From assembly GCA_944383465.1 (NCBI GenBank), contig CALWPQ010000043.1:1-64000 (forward strand): a DNA stretch of 64,000 nucleotides, read 5' to 3'. Shown here piece by piece: positions 52,095-60,870 of this stretch (position 1 is the stretch's first letter; each line of letters starts with the position of its first letter). The notes beneath the pieces were generated by a model. That model worked only from the letters and a program-made list of their open reading frames with translations. It made no database searches and had not been told where the DNA came from. Both the position numbers and the translations under genes were made by a program. The DNA comes from an uncultured Clostridia bacterium. Its GTDB lineage: Bacteria; Bacillota; Clostridia; Peptostreptococcales; Anaerovoracaceae.

Positions 52095-55000
52095 ATGAAA
52101 GAGAAGAAGAAAAAAGGAAATGTGCAGGGAAAACAAAGGAAGGGCAGAATCGTGCGTATAATAGCAAGTCTGCTCGCAGTTGCAGTTACGGTGACTTCAG
52201 CGGCGCCGTTTGGCATACGGATTAAAGATACGGAGTCCGTATATGCAGCAGAAACAGAAGGTCAAACGTTAAATGCCGATGTGACAATAGTTTCACAGTT
52301 AAGCGGCGGATTTTTGCATGACAGAGAAACGGTGTCTGTGAATTCGGGTCTTGCCGAAAAATATGATTATGCGGATGCAATTGACAGCGCAAAAGCTGTT
52401 TCCGCACTCGATGTGCTTGTGGCGGCATATGAGCTTGTGCTTGGAGAAGAGTTTAACGAAGAAACCGCGAAAGAGTATCTCAGCTTATCAGACGGTTTTG
52501 TAGACAATTTTTTCGATGCCGGCAAGGGTAATTTCTCATTTGCGATCAACAAAGCGCAGCCAAATAACGGCATTGAGGGTCAGTATGGATACAGCGGTAC
52601 GGCAGTAAATCAGACTGTAGTGCATTCGGGTGATACGGTAGAATTTTTCGCATATGCCGATCCGTACTATATGGATTATTACACTTGGTTTGAGACAGAC
52701 GGAAAGCAAGTAGATACCTTGTATATGGAAACGGGCAATGAAGCAGAGCTTATGCTGAAAGGCTATTATTTTGCCTGGTACGGAGCTTTTGCACCGAACA
52801 GTCTTGAGTCTTTTATTGAAGCGATAAAAGAAGTTGAAGTATACGCCGGAGATGAATTTATAGATGTTACGGACGATGAGGGAACGATTACCGTGTCATT
52901 TAGTAAAGCGGGCGAGTACATATTGTCTGTGCCGTCTGAGGACGATTACGGAATGTATTATCTGATGCCGAATCTCAAAATAATTGTAGAAGATGAGCTT
53001 ACAGATAGCATGAAAGCGGAAAATGCCGCGCAGATGCTTAGCTGGGGCGATATAAGAGATGAAAACGGCAGCATATATAATGTGAGCACTAATTTGACAC
53101 TGCCGACAAGCGTAACCCTTGTAAACGGCGATACAGCAGAGGTTACGTGGAAAAGCAGCGACACAGAGCTGATCGGAAATACGGGAGAAGTGTCGCTTGA
53201 TAATATCAGCGAGGATACAGAGGTAACGCTCAGCGCTTTTGTGACTGTAGGCAGCTCCTCGGTACAAAAAGATTTCCATCTGCAAATATATGCTGGTGGA
53301 GCGAAGGATATAACCGAGTACAGCGATGATGAACAAAAAGCTCAGGCTGAGGAAATAACGGCGGCTTTGGCGGTAAACGAGACGGTTGCCGGACTTTTGC
53401 CGGACTTATTTTTACAGGGAGATTTTCTGATAGGTTATCTTGCGTGCGGCGGAACGCTTACCGCGCAGCAGGAAGAGGCTGTGCTGAGAAAGGTGCAGGT
53501 GGATGCGAGCTCAGATATGACAAGCAGCGTGCTTGGCACTCTTGCCAAAGACGCACTTGTGCTCTGCGCAATGGGCAAGGACCCTTGCAGTGTAAAGATA
53601 TACAGCGATACCACCGGTGATGCGGGAGATGAAGCAAGCGCAAAGACGGTGAGCCTCATAGATATCATTGCTAAAGCACCGGCTTCAAACCTTTCAATTT
53701 ACAATGCGCCTTATGTGCTGCTGGCGTATGCTGCAAATGACAAGTGCAGTCCAGAGAGCTCAGCAACAGCAGGAGATAAAAGCGATGCTGTGCTGACACA
53801 GGACTTTGTCATAAGGTATATACTTGATAATCAGGAGATAAGCGGCGATAAGGCCGGCAGCTTTAAGGGCACATACGATGTAGGAGATACGGCGTCGGTA
53901 GTTCTCGGGTTTGCGGGCTATCAGGACTATGAGAGCGAAAGCGTGAGAAGCAGCGAAATAACAGATGCGATTGAAGCTGCGTTTGACTATATAGTGCGCA
54001 AAACAGGAGGACTTGCGGATTTTGGAAGTTCTAATTACAACGCGTATATAGTGCTTGCAGGCTCGATGCTCGCAAAAAATCCGCAGGAGATAACAAAGGG
54101 CTATGGATATCCCGATGTTATAGATGCGCTGCTTGCCGATTCGCTGGGAACGGGCAAAGGCTTTAGATATACCGGCAATACAGTAAATCTTATGGCGACG
54201 GCAGATGCGATGCGCGCACTGACGGCATTTAAGAATTACTTAAATGATGAGAGCGCAGTTAAGGGAAATATTTATGATTTTACAGATAAAGTACTTGTAG
54301 AAGAAGAGAATTGGCCAAAGGGCAAAGTTCTTACCGATTTATTTATAGCGCCTCCGACAAAGCTCGTTTATGAAAAGGGAGAAGAGCTCGATACAGCGGG
54401 AATGACAGTAACGGCTAAATACAGTGACGGAACAACAAAAATACTTACAGAGGGTGAGTATAAAGTAGGAACCTTTGCCAGCAGCACAGCGGGTGAAAAA
54501 GAAATAAATGTCACATACAGCGAAACATCATACGGAATTACAGAAACAAAAAGCGCAAGCTTTGCCGTTATTGTTGCGGACGATTCAGGAAGCACGGGCG
54601 GCGGTTCTCAGGTATCTGAGCCAAAGGTAAGCACCGTTGTCAAAAATGCAAACGGCAAAGTGCTTGCAGAAGGAACGACAGTTATAAAAAAGAACAGCAC
54701 AACAGTTATCAGTGTACTCAAACAGGTGCTGGCAAGTGCCGGCATAACGGCGACTATAAAAGACGGAAACTATGTTGTGAGCATAGACGGGCTCAGTGAA
54801 TTTGATATGGGCGGCAATTCCGGCTGGATGGTGCGCGTGGACGGTACTCTTATAGAAACGAGTGCGGCGCAGTATAAGCTTAAGGGCGGCGAGGAAATAG
54901 AGTGGTTTTACACGAAGGACTGGACCAAGGTGCCGGGATCGAGCGGTATTAAGGACGCAGCTGCGGTGCCTTTAACGGAAAAGAATAAGGAAATAAGTGA

Positions 55001-56366
55001 GGCGGCATTAAAAGCAGATGAATTTATACAAGGTACAGAGGGAAAAGGAACGTCTTATCATCACGCTCTTTTTGGTGAGGAATGGTTTTTAATCGGAAGA
55101 GTGCGCGGGGAAAACGGCGAAAGAGTACCAGCAGCTTATAAAGAGGGATATTATGAAGAGGCGCGGGCAGCGATAGCGGAAAGCGGCGGCGTCCTTGACC
55201 AGAGACGGGTTACAGAAAATGCAAGAGTTGTAATTGCGCTTACAGCTATCGGTAAAGATGCATCTGCTATAGGCGGGCAGAATTTGCTGCTTTCGCTTGC
55301 CGATATGCAAAGAGTGACAAACCAGGGGTTAAACGGAGCAGTGTGGACGCTGATTGCACTCGACAGCGGTGATTATGATATTCCGCAAAGCGATGAGCTG
55401 CAAAAGGCTTTAGCTGCCGCTTCTTTATCAAACGCGGGCGATACGGGCAATATAGATATAAGCGGTACGGCTTATGGTAAGCGCGCTACAAGAGCGCTTC
55501 TTATTGATACAATACTTAAAGAAGAGAAAAGCGGAGGCGGATTTGCACTGTCCGGGGAAGAAGCTGATCCCGATATTACCGCTATGGCGCTTACAGCGCT
55601 CGCACCTTACAAGGATGAAGAAAAAGTGAACGAAGCGATTGAAAGAGGTATTGCTTTGCTCAGTGAAAAGCAGAACAAAAACGGTGGATACACAAGTTAT
55701 GGAAGCGAAAATTCAGAAAGCACGGCGCAGACGATAATCGCGCTTTGTACCCTCGGTATTGATCCTGATTTGGACAAGCGTTTTATCAAGGACGGAAAGA
55801 GTCTTATAGACAATCTGCTTTCATATCAGCTAAAAGACGGCAGCTTTGAGCATACAAAAGGCGGAGGCAGCAATATTATGGCGACGGAACAGGCTCTTTG
55901 TGCGCTTGATGCATATTACAGATTTACAAACAGTTTATCGCCATTATACGATATGACTGATGTTGCGGAGGTTGCAGAGCGTTTAGAAAGAGTCGCGGTA
56001 AAGGTTACCATCGACAATAAGCAAGTAGAATTCACATCATATACTGGCAGGCCTTTTATAGATCACGCAAGCCGAACGCTGGCGCCTATAAGACAGATAA
56101 CGGAAAATCTCGGCTGCGATGTAAGCTGGGATAATTCAGCAAAACTTGCGGTAATTACAAAGGACGGCACAAAAGTGTACATTACAGCAGGATCAAGCGA
56201 AATAAAAATAGAAAGAGCCGGCAGCACGGAGACTGTTTTAATAGACACGGCGGCACAGATTAAAGAAGACAGAACATACATACCGCTGCGTGCTGTTGTA
56301 GAAGCTGTGGGTGAAAGTATAGACTGGGACAACAGCAGCAGAACAGCAGTAATAACAAGACAGTAA
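52095..56366 (+). CDS. Secreted transcobalamin-like corrinoid-capture protein (barrels + DUF4430)
   Basis: 1,423 residues from ATG 52095 (AAAGGA eight bases upstream). Signal peptide to about A51 (VYA-AE). Domains by rough residue: 55-310 clostridial surface domain with an EEFNEETAKEYL segment; 325-400 atrophied bacterial Ig (NLTLPTSVTLVNGDTAEVTW); 419-725 helical repeats of terpenoid-cyclase/prenyltransferase type; 755-835 Ig group 3; 844-944 DUF4430 (ISVLKQVLASAGI..GNSGWMVRVDGTLIE..GGEEIEWFYT); 963-1275 a second helical barrel (NKNGGYTSYGSENSESTAQTI); 1300-1423 two copper-amine-oxidase-like stalk repeats. An alpha/alpha barrel plus DUF4430 is the architecture of human transcobalamin and intrinsic factor. 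With the riboswitch upstream and an ECF importer downstream, extracellular cobalamin or corrinoid binding is the likely role. Not proven by sequence. Confidence 0.85.
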   Translation: MKEKKKKGNVQGKQRKGRIVRIIASLLAVAVTVTSAAPFGIRIKDTESVYAAETEGQTLNADVTIVSQLSGGFLHDRETVSVNSGLAEKYDYADAIDSAKAVSALDVLVAAYELVLGEEFNEETAKEYLSLSDGFVDNFFDAGKGNFSFAINKAQPNNGIEGQYGYSGTAVNQTVVHSGDTVEFFAYADPYYMDYYTWFETDGKQVDTLYMETGNEAELMLKGYYFAWYGAFAPNSLESFIEAIKEVEVYAGDEFIDVTDDEGTITVSFSKAGEYILSVPSEDDYGMYYLMPNLKIIVEDELTDSMKAENAAQMLSWGDIRDENGSIYNVSTNLTLPTSVTLVNGDTAEVTWKSSDTELIGNTGEVSLDNISEDTEVTLSAFVTVGSSSVQKDFHLQIYAGGAKDITEYSDDEQKAQAEEITAALAVNETVAGLLPDLFLQGDFLIGYLACGGTLTAQQEEAVLRKVQVDASSDMTSSVLGTLAKDALVLCAMGKDPCSVKIYSDTTGDAGDEASAKTVSLIDIIAKAPASNLSIYNAPYVLLAYAANDKCSPESSATAGDKSDAVLTQDFVIRYILDNQEISGDKAGSFKGTYDVGDTASVVLGFAGYQDYESESVRSSEITDAIEAAFDYIVRKTGGLADFGSSNYNAYIVLAGSMLAKNPQEITKGYGYPDVIDALLADSLGTGKGFRYTGNTVNLMATADAMRALTAFKNYLNDESAVKGNIYDFTDKVLVEEENWPKGKVLTDLFIAPPTKLVYEKGEELDTAGMTVTAKYSDGTTKILTEGEYKVGTFASSTAGEKEINVTYSETSYGITETKSASFAVIVADDSGSTGGGSQVSEPKVSTVVKNANGKVLAEGTTVIKKNSTTVISVLKQVLASAGITATIKDGNYVVSIDGLSEFDMGGNSGWMVRVDGTLIETSAAQYKLKGGEEIEWFYTKDWTKVPGSSGIKDAAAVPLTEKNKEISEAALKADEFIQGTEGKGTSYHHALFGEEWFLIGRVRGENGERVPAAYKEGYYEEARAAIAESGGVLDQRRVTENARVVIALTAIGKDASAIGGQNLLLSLADMQRVTNQGLNGAVWTLIALDSGDYDIPQSDELQKALAAASLSNAGDTGNIDISGTAYGKRATRALLIDTILKEEKSGGGFALSGEEADPDITAMALTALAPYKDEEKVNEAIERGIALLSEKQNKNGGYTSYGSENSESTAQTIIALCTLGIDPDLDKRFIKDGKSLIDNLLSYQLKDGSFEHTKGGGSNIMATEQALCALDAYYRFTNSLSPLYDMTDVAEVAERLERVAVKVTIDNKQVEFTSYTGRPFIDHASRTLAPIRQITENLGCDVSWDNSAKLAVITKDGTKVYITAGSSEIKIERAGSTETVLIDTAAQIKEDRTYIPLRAVVEAVGESIDWDNSSRTAVITRQ

Positions 56367-56447
56367 ACGCCTATCGCAAATAAACGATATAGCTGCGTGT
56401 AAAAGTATAACTCACCGGAGAATATCAGAGAATATCGGAGAATAAAA

Positions 56448-57209
56448 GTGGCAGATAAAGATACGACGGTAAAAACAAAAAAAAGCACGGCATCTGAAAG
56501 CGGAAAAGGGAAAAACAGAGTACGCTTTAAGAAATTTGTATTGATTTTGACAGTTGCTGTGACAATAGGGCTTTACGGATGCAGCGGCCCCGAAAATTAC
56601 AATGCGGATTTAAATTCGGCAGGTGTTGAAAGCGGTACAGAAATGCAGACACCAAACGATGAGAGCGGGGATTTATACAGCGAGGACGAAAAAGCGGATG
56701 AAACAGACAAAAAATCGGACGCACAAGGCAAAAAAACAGATACGGCAGACGAAAAACAGGATATAGCGGACGAAAATTCGTCCGGTGCAGGGGAAAGCGC
56801 AAGCAGCGCATATACCTGCACCGTATCCATAAAATGTGATACCCTGCTGGAACATATGGAAGAAATCAGCAGCGGAGTAAGGGAAATAATTCCTGAGGAC
56901 GGCATTATCCTTTCTGAAACAGAGGCTGAATTCGATGAAGGCGACAGTGTGTTTGATGTGCTCAGCAGCGTTACAAGAGAAAATAAAATACATATGGAAT
57001 TTGTAAACACACCTGCATACGGAACGGCATACATAAAGGGAATTGCTAATATTTACGAATTTGACGGCGGAGATGTTTCGGGCTGGATGTACAGTGTAAA
57101 CGGACAGTTTCCAAATGTGGGATGCAGCAGCTATGAGGTGAAAAGCGGTGACAAGATAGAATGGATTTATTCCTGTGATCTTGGCAGGGACATAGGTAAA
57201 GATATATAG
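56448..57209 (+). CDS. DUF4430 lipoprotein of the corrinoid operon
   Basis: 253 residues from GTG 56448 (GGAG seven bases upstream). A long basic N-terminus precedes the signal helix FVLILTVAVTIGLYGC; lipidated cysteine near 45. A very acidic Asp/Glu/Lys linker (about 65-115) then a DUF4430 domain (about 123-250) with GDSVFDVLSSVTRENKI and GGDVSGWMYSVNGQFPN..SGDKIEWIYSC. It would sit on the outer membrane face and could pass corrinoid from the large secreted protein to the S component encoded downstream. The linker resembles a flexible tether. Confidence 0.83.
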   Translation: MADKDTTVKTKKSTASESGKGKNRVRFKKFVLILTVAVTIGLYGCSGPENYNADLNSAGVESGTEMQTPNDESGDLYSEDEKADETDKKSDAQGKKTDTADEKQDIADENSSGAGESASSAYTCTVSIKCDTLLEHMEEISSGVREIIPEDGIILSETEAEFDEGDSVFDVLSSVTRENKIHMEFVNTPAYGTAYIKGIANIYEFDGGDVSGWMYSVNGQFPNVGCSSYEVKSGDKIEWIYSCDLGRDIGKDI

Positions 57210-57264
57210 GAACAGGATTTTGCTAAAATAGTCGATAATGAATGAAAAGAAAGGAGACGGTGCT

Positions 57265-58215
57265 GTGAGAGACAGTTTTTCTGATTACCATCCTACAGTA
57301 ATTTTCATATATTTTGCAGGCGCGATAATATTGGGAATGTTTTTTATGCACCCTGCACTCCTTTTAATATCGGCGGGCAGCGCATTTTTATATTTTACTT
57401 ATCTTGGCGGCAAAAAGTCGGCTGCTGCCGGCTTGAGCATACTGTTTGCGGTGACATTAACTGCGGGAGCAGTTAATATGCTCTTCAATCATCGCGGAGT
57501 TACAGTTTTGTTTTATTTGCGGGGAAATCCCATAACACTTGAGGCGGCAGTCTATGGTATTCTGGCGGGACTTATGATAAGTACGATGATTATCTGGGGT
57601 GCATGCGCATCTAAAGTACTTACAAGCGATAAAATTATGTATCTTCTCGGACGGAGGCTGCCGGTATTTGCGCTCCTTTTTTCTATGATACTGAGATTTG
57701 TACCGCGTTTTACGGCAAAAGCGCGGGAAATATCCGAAGGACAGAAAGCCATAAGCGGCAATGTAATCGGAAACAGCGCATTGACAAACGCTGCAAACGC
57801 TGCGGTCAGACGTCCCAAAAATCGTCCCCAAAATCCCGTTTTTCGTACCAATGTAAAATACGGACTGCGGACGGCGTCCATACTGATAACCTGGGCGCTC
57901 GAAAATGCCGTTGACACAGCGGATTCTATGAAATCGCGCGGCTATGGACTTGCAGGGCGCACTTCATTTTCGGTTTATCGTTTTGACAGGCGCGACGGTA
58001 TGGCGGTAATTTGGGAAGCGGTGCTCATAGGCACAGCGGCAGCCTGTGCAAAGACAGGTGCGGGCGCTTTTCAGTGTTTTCCGATGATAAAAACGGCAGA
58101 GCTTACGGGTATAACAGCTGTACTTATGACGTCATACGCGCTTTTATTACTGCTGCCTGTTATCATAAATGTGCGGGAGGAAATTAAATGGCACTATTTA
58201 CAATCGAGAATTTAA
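57265..58215 (+). CDS. ecfT: ECF transporter T component
   Basis: 316 residues from GTG 57265, which has AAAGGAG eight bases upstream; an ATG 27 bases earlier lacks one. Multi-helix membrane protein of the CbiQ/EcfT family; the conserved coupling-helix motif appears as DTADSMKSRGYGLAGRTSF near residue 215-235 (family pattern A-RG). It links the ATPases to the S component. A hydrophilic Arg/Asn/Pro-rich insert near 165-190 (RRPKNRPQNP) is unusual. Its end overlaps the next gene by 28 bases. Confidence 0.88.
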   Translation: MRDSFSDYHPTVIFIYFAGAIILGMFFMHPALLLISAGSAFLYFTYLGGKKSAAAGLSILFAVTLTAGAVNMLFNHRGVTVLFYLRGNPITLEAAVYGILAGLMISTMIIWGACASKVLTSDKIMYLLGRRLPVFALLFSMILRFVPRFTAKAREISEGQKAISGNVIGNSALTNAANAAVRRPKNRPQNPVFRTNVKYGLRTASILITWALENAVDTADSMKSRGYGLAGRTSFSVYRFDRRDGMAVIWEAVLIGTAAACAKTGAGAFQCFPMIKTAELTGITAVLMTSYALLLLLPVIINVREEIKWHYLQSRI

Positions 58216-60818
58216 CATTTACATATCCTGCCGCCGCAGAGGCAGTACTTAAAAATATCAATCTCACAGTAAACAATGGAGATTTCGTAGTAATATGCGG
58301 AAAATCAGGTTCGGGAAAATCGACGCTTCTGCGCCATTTTAAAACGGAGCTTACGCCGGCAGGAAATCAAAGCGGCAGAATTTTTTTCTGTAACAAATCT
58401 CTTGATTCTGTTTCGCAGCGCAAGCAGGCGCAGAGAATAGGATTTGTTATGCAGAATCCAGACAATCAAATAGTTACGGATAAGGTGTGGCATGAGCTTG
58501 CCTTTGGGCTTGAAAGCCTGGGAACGGACGAGGAGACAATACGCCTGCGCACAGCCGAAACAGCGAGTTTTTTCGGTATGCAGAATTTGTTTGACGCAAG
58601 AGTGGATACTCTTTCGGGAGGCCAAAAACAACTGCTCAATTTAGCAGCCGTGATGGCGATGCAGCCGGAGGTACTTATACTCGATGAACCAACAAGCAGA
58701 CTTGACCCGATAGCCGCAGGTGAATTTTTGGAAGCAGTAAAGAGAATAAACAGAGAGCTGGGGACAACGGTAATAATAGCGGAGCACAGGCTTGAAGATG
58801 TGCTTGCAGCTTCCAATAAAGCGGTTGTAATGGCTGGGGGCAAAATAATAATAGACGAGGCACCGGAAAAAGCAGCGGCGATGCTTGCGGCAAGCGGCAG
58901 CGAGATGTTCACATCTATGCCCGTCGCTATGCGCGTGTACGCAGAGCTTGCAGCAGACGGGATCGGACAAAGCTTTCAGTGTCCGATAGATGTCAGAAGC
59001 GGTAGACTGTACCTTTCCAAGATTTTTGAAAAAAAAGCACCGGAAATAACAGAGATTAAAGAAGAATTAGAAAAGCCCGCTTGCATTAACGGCGGAGAAT
59101 GCTTAAATACAGTGTCAGGCGGTGCAGGCGATATTAAATCAAAGAGTAAAACGCAAGCATTGCAGTTAAGGGATGTGTGGTTCAGATATGAAAAAAACGG
59201 GCGGGATATAATCAAAGATTTTTCGCTCGATATATATAAAGGTGAGTTTTTTGCCGTTATCGGTGCAAATGGTACCGGTAAGACGACGCTTCTCAGATTG
59301 ATTTGCGGACTTGCAAAGCCGTACCGCGGAGCAGTACGGATATGTGAAGACAGCATAGCGCACATTTGTCTTTTGCCGCAGTCTCCGCAGACTGTTTTTT
59401 CAGAAAATACGCTGCGAAAGGATTTACTGCGCGCACTCGATGAAAGAGAGCGCGCGTGTCAAAAAGCAAGCGAAAACAGGAGAAGCGAAAATACGGACGC
59501 ATTGAAAAGTAAAGAAGGAAGGCTGCTTGAAATTACAAAACTAACGGATACGGAAAAGCTGCTCGATATGCATCCATATGATCTTTCGGGCGGCGAGCAG
59601 CAGTGGGCAGCACTCGCAAAACTGCTTGTTTACGAGCCTGACATATTGCTGCTCGATGAGCCGACAAAAGGCATAGATAATTATTTTAAACAGCAGCTTG
59701 CAGAGATACTTCATAATCTGTGTCAGCAGGGAAAGACAGTAGTTATTGTATCGCATGATACGGATTTTTGCGCGGAACACGCTGACAGATGCGCGATGAT
59801 ATTTGACGGCCGCATAATGAAAATTTCTGCGCCGCGTGAATTTTTTTCAGGAAACAGTTTTTATACGACTGCGGCAAACCGCATGTCGCGTCATATATTT
59901 AAAAATGCTGTCAGCGTGCGCGATGTTGTGACCCTTGTGCGTGTCAATTTGCAGGGTGAAAAGTTAAATGATGCAGATTTGAACGGCAAAACAAAATACA
60001 AAAGTGAAATAAAAAATGCGGGGGCAGCAAAAAAGGAGCAAAAGCAAAAAAATACCTCTGAAATGGTGAAAAGCCGGCAGGAACAAAAAAGCAATGCGGA
60101 AGTTTCAAAAACCGTGCCGGCACTGATAACGGCACTGGCGCTTCTGCTGGCGGCGTCGGTACCTTTTTTAGGCATTTATCTTATGAACGACAGAAAATAT
60201 TATATTATAAGTTTTGCCGTCGCTGTTTTAGCGATTGTTCCTTTTGCAGTATCGTTTGAAAGGAGAAGGCCAAAAACGGGCGAAGTGATGATAATAGCGG
60301 TGCTGACGGCAATAGCTGTCTGTGGACGGGCGATATTTTTTATGACGCCCAATTTCAAGCCTGTAAGTGCAATTGCGATAATTGCAGGTGCGTTTCTCGG
60401 CCCGCAGGCGGGTTTTCTTGTAGGCGCGCTGAGCGGATTTGTTTCTGATTTCTTTTTTGGGCAGGGTCCGTGGACTCCGTGGCAGATGTGCGGCTTCGGT
60501 GCGGTAGGCCTTATCGCGGGAGCGCTTGGAAAAAGCGGACTGATTATGCGGCGCCGCGCAGTATTGGCAGCGTTTGGAGCAGTGATCACTTTCTTTGTGT
60601 ACGGAGGTATAGTTGATTTGTGGACGCTTTTCGGGTTTTACGAAAGACCGACGCTGGCGGCGGCAGCCGCGGTATACGGCGCCGCGGTGCCTTTTAATCT
60701 GGTGCATGCAGCGAGCTCGGCGGTATTTCTTTACTTTCTTGCCGAGCCGATGGGACAAAAGCTCGAGCGCATAAAATTAAAATATGGGCTTGGATTTGCG
60801 AAAGGAGCACGCCTGTGA
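58188..60818 (+). CDS. Fused ECF transporter: EcfA1-EcfA2-S component (CbrT-like)
   Basis: 876 residues in one frame (GGGAGGAAATTAA before ATG). ATPase 1: Walker A GKSGSGKST (38-46), signature LSGGQ (142-146), Walker B LDEP (D166). ATPase 2: Walker A GANGTGKTT (359-367), signature LSGGE (466-470), LDEP (D490), VSHDTDF. A charged Lys/Gln-rich linker (about 595-640) leads to a six-helix S component (642-876) with FFFGQGPWTPWQM (about 754-766), a segment I associate with CbrT-like corrinoid S components. Normally these are three genes. The two ATPases as one chain is known in the cobalt/ECF field; adding S at the C-terminus is unusual. Imports a corrinoid if the S assignment is right. Confidence 0.85.
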   Translation: MALFTIENLTFTYPAAAEAVLKNINLTVNNGDFVVICGKSGSGKSTLLRHFKTELTPAGNQSGRIFFCNKSLDSVSQRKQAQRIGFVMQNPDNQIVTDKVWHELAFGLESLGTDEETIRLRTAETASFFGMQNLFDARVDTLSGGQKQLLNLAAVMAMQPEVLILDEPTSRLDPIAAGEFLEAVKRINRELGTTVIIAEHRLEDVLAASNKAVVMAGGKIIIDEAPEKAAAMLAASGSEMFTSMPVAMRVYAELAADGIGQSFQCPIDVRSGRLYLSKIFEKKAPEITEIKEELEKPACINGGECLNTVSGGAGDIKSKSKTQALQLRDVWFRYEKNGRDIIKDFSLDIYKGEFFAVIGANGTGKTTLLRLICGLAKPYRGAVRICEDSIAHICLLPQSPQTVFSENTLRKDLLRALDERERACQKASENRRSENTDALKSKEGRLLEITKLTDTEKLLDMHPYDLSGGEQQWAALAKLLVYEPDILLLDEPTKGIDNYFKQQLAEILHNLCQQGKTVVIVSHDTDFCAEHADRCAMIFDGRIMKISAPREFFSGNSFYTTAANRMSRHIFKNAVSVRDVVTLVRVNLQGEKLNDADLNGKTKYKSEIKNAGAAKKEQKQKNTSEMVKSRQEQKSNAEVSKTVPALITALALLLAASVPFLGIYLMNDRKYYIISFAVAVLAIVPFAVSFERRRPKTGEVMIIAVLTAIAVCGRAIFFMTPNFKPVSAIAIIAGAFLGPQAGFLVGALSGFVSDFFFGQGPWTPWQMCGFGAVGLIAGALGKSGLIMRRRAVLAAFGAVITFFVYGGIVDLWTLFGFYERPTLAAAAAVYGAAVPFNLVHAASSAVFLYFLAEPMGQKLERIKLKYGLGFAKGARL

Positions 60819-60870
60819 TAAAATAGCGATAGATATATTTCGGATAATACGATGCGAGGAATTTATATAA

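Noticed and set aside
56411..56443. Three tandem near-repeats of GGAGAATATC before the DUF4430 lipoprotein
   Set aside because: Too short and impure to call a repeat array; probably slippage around the ribosome binding site.
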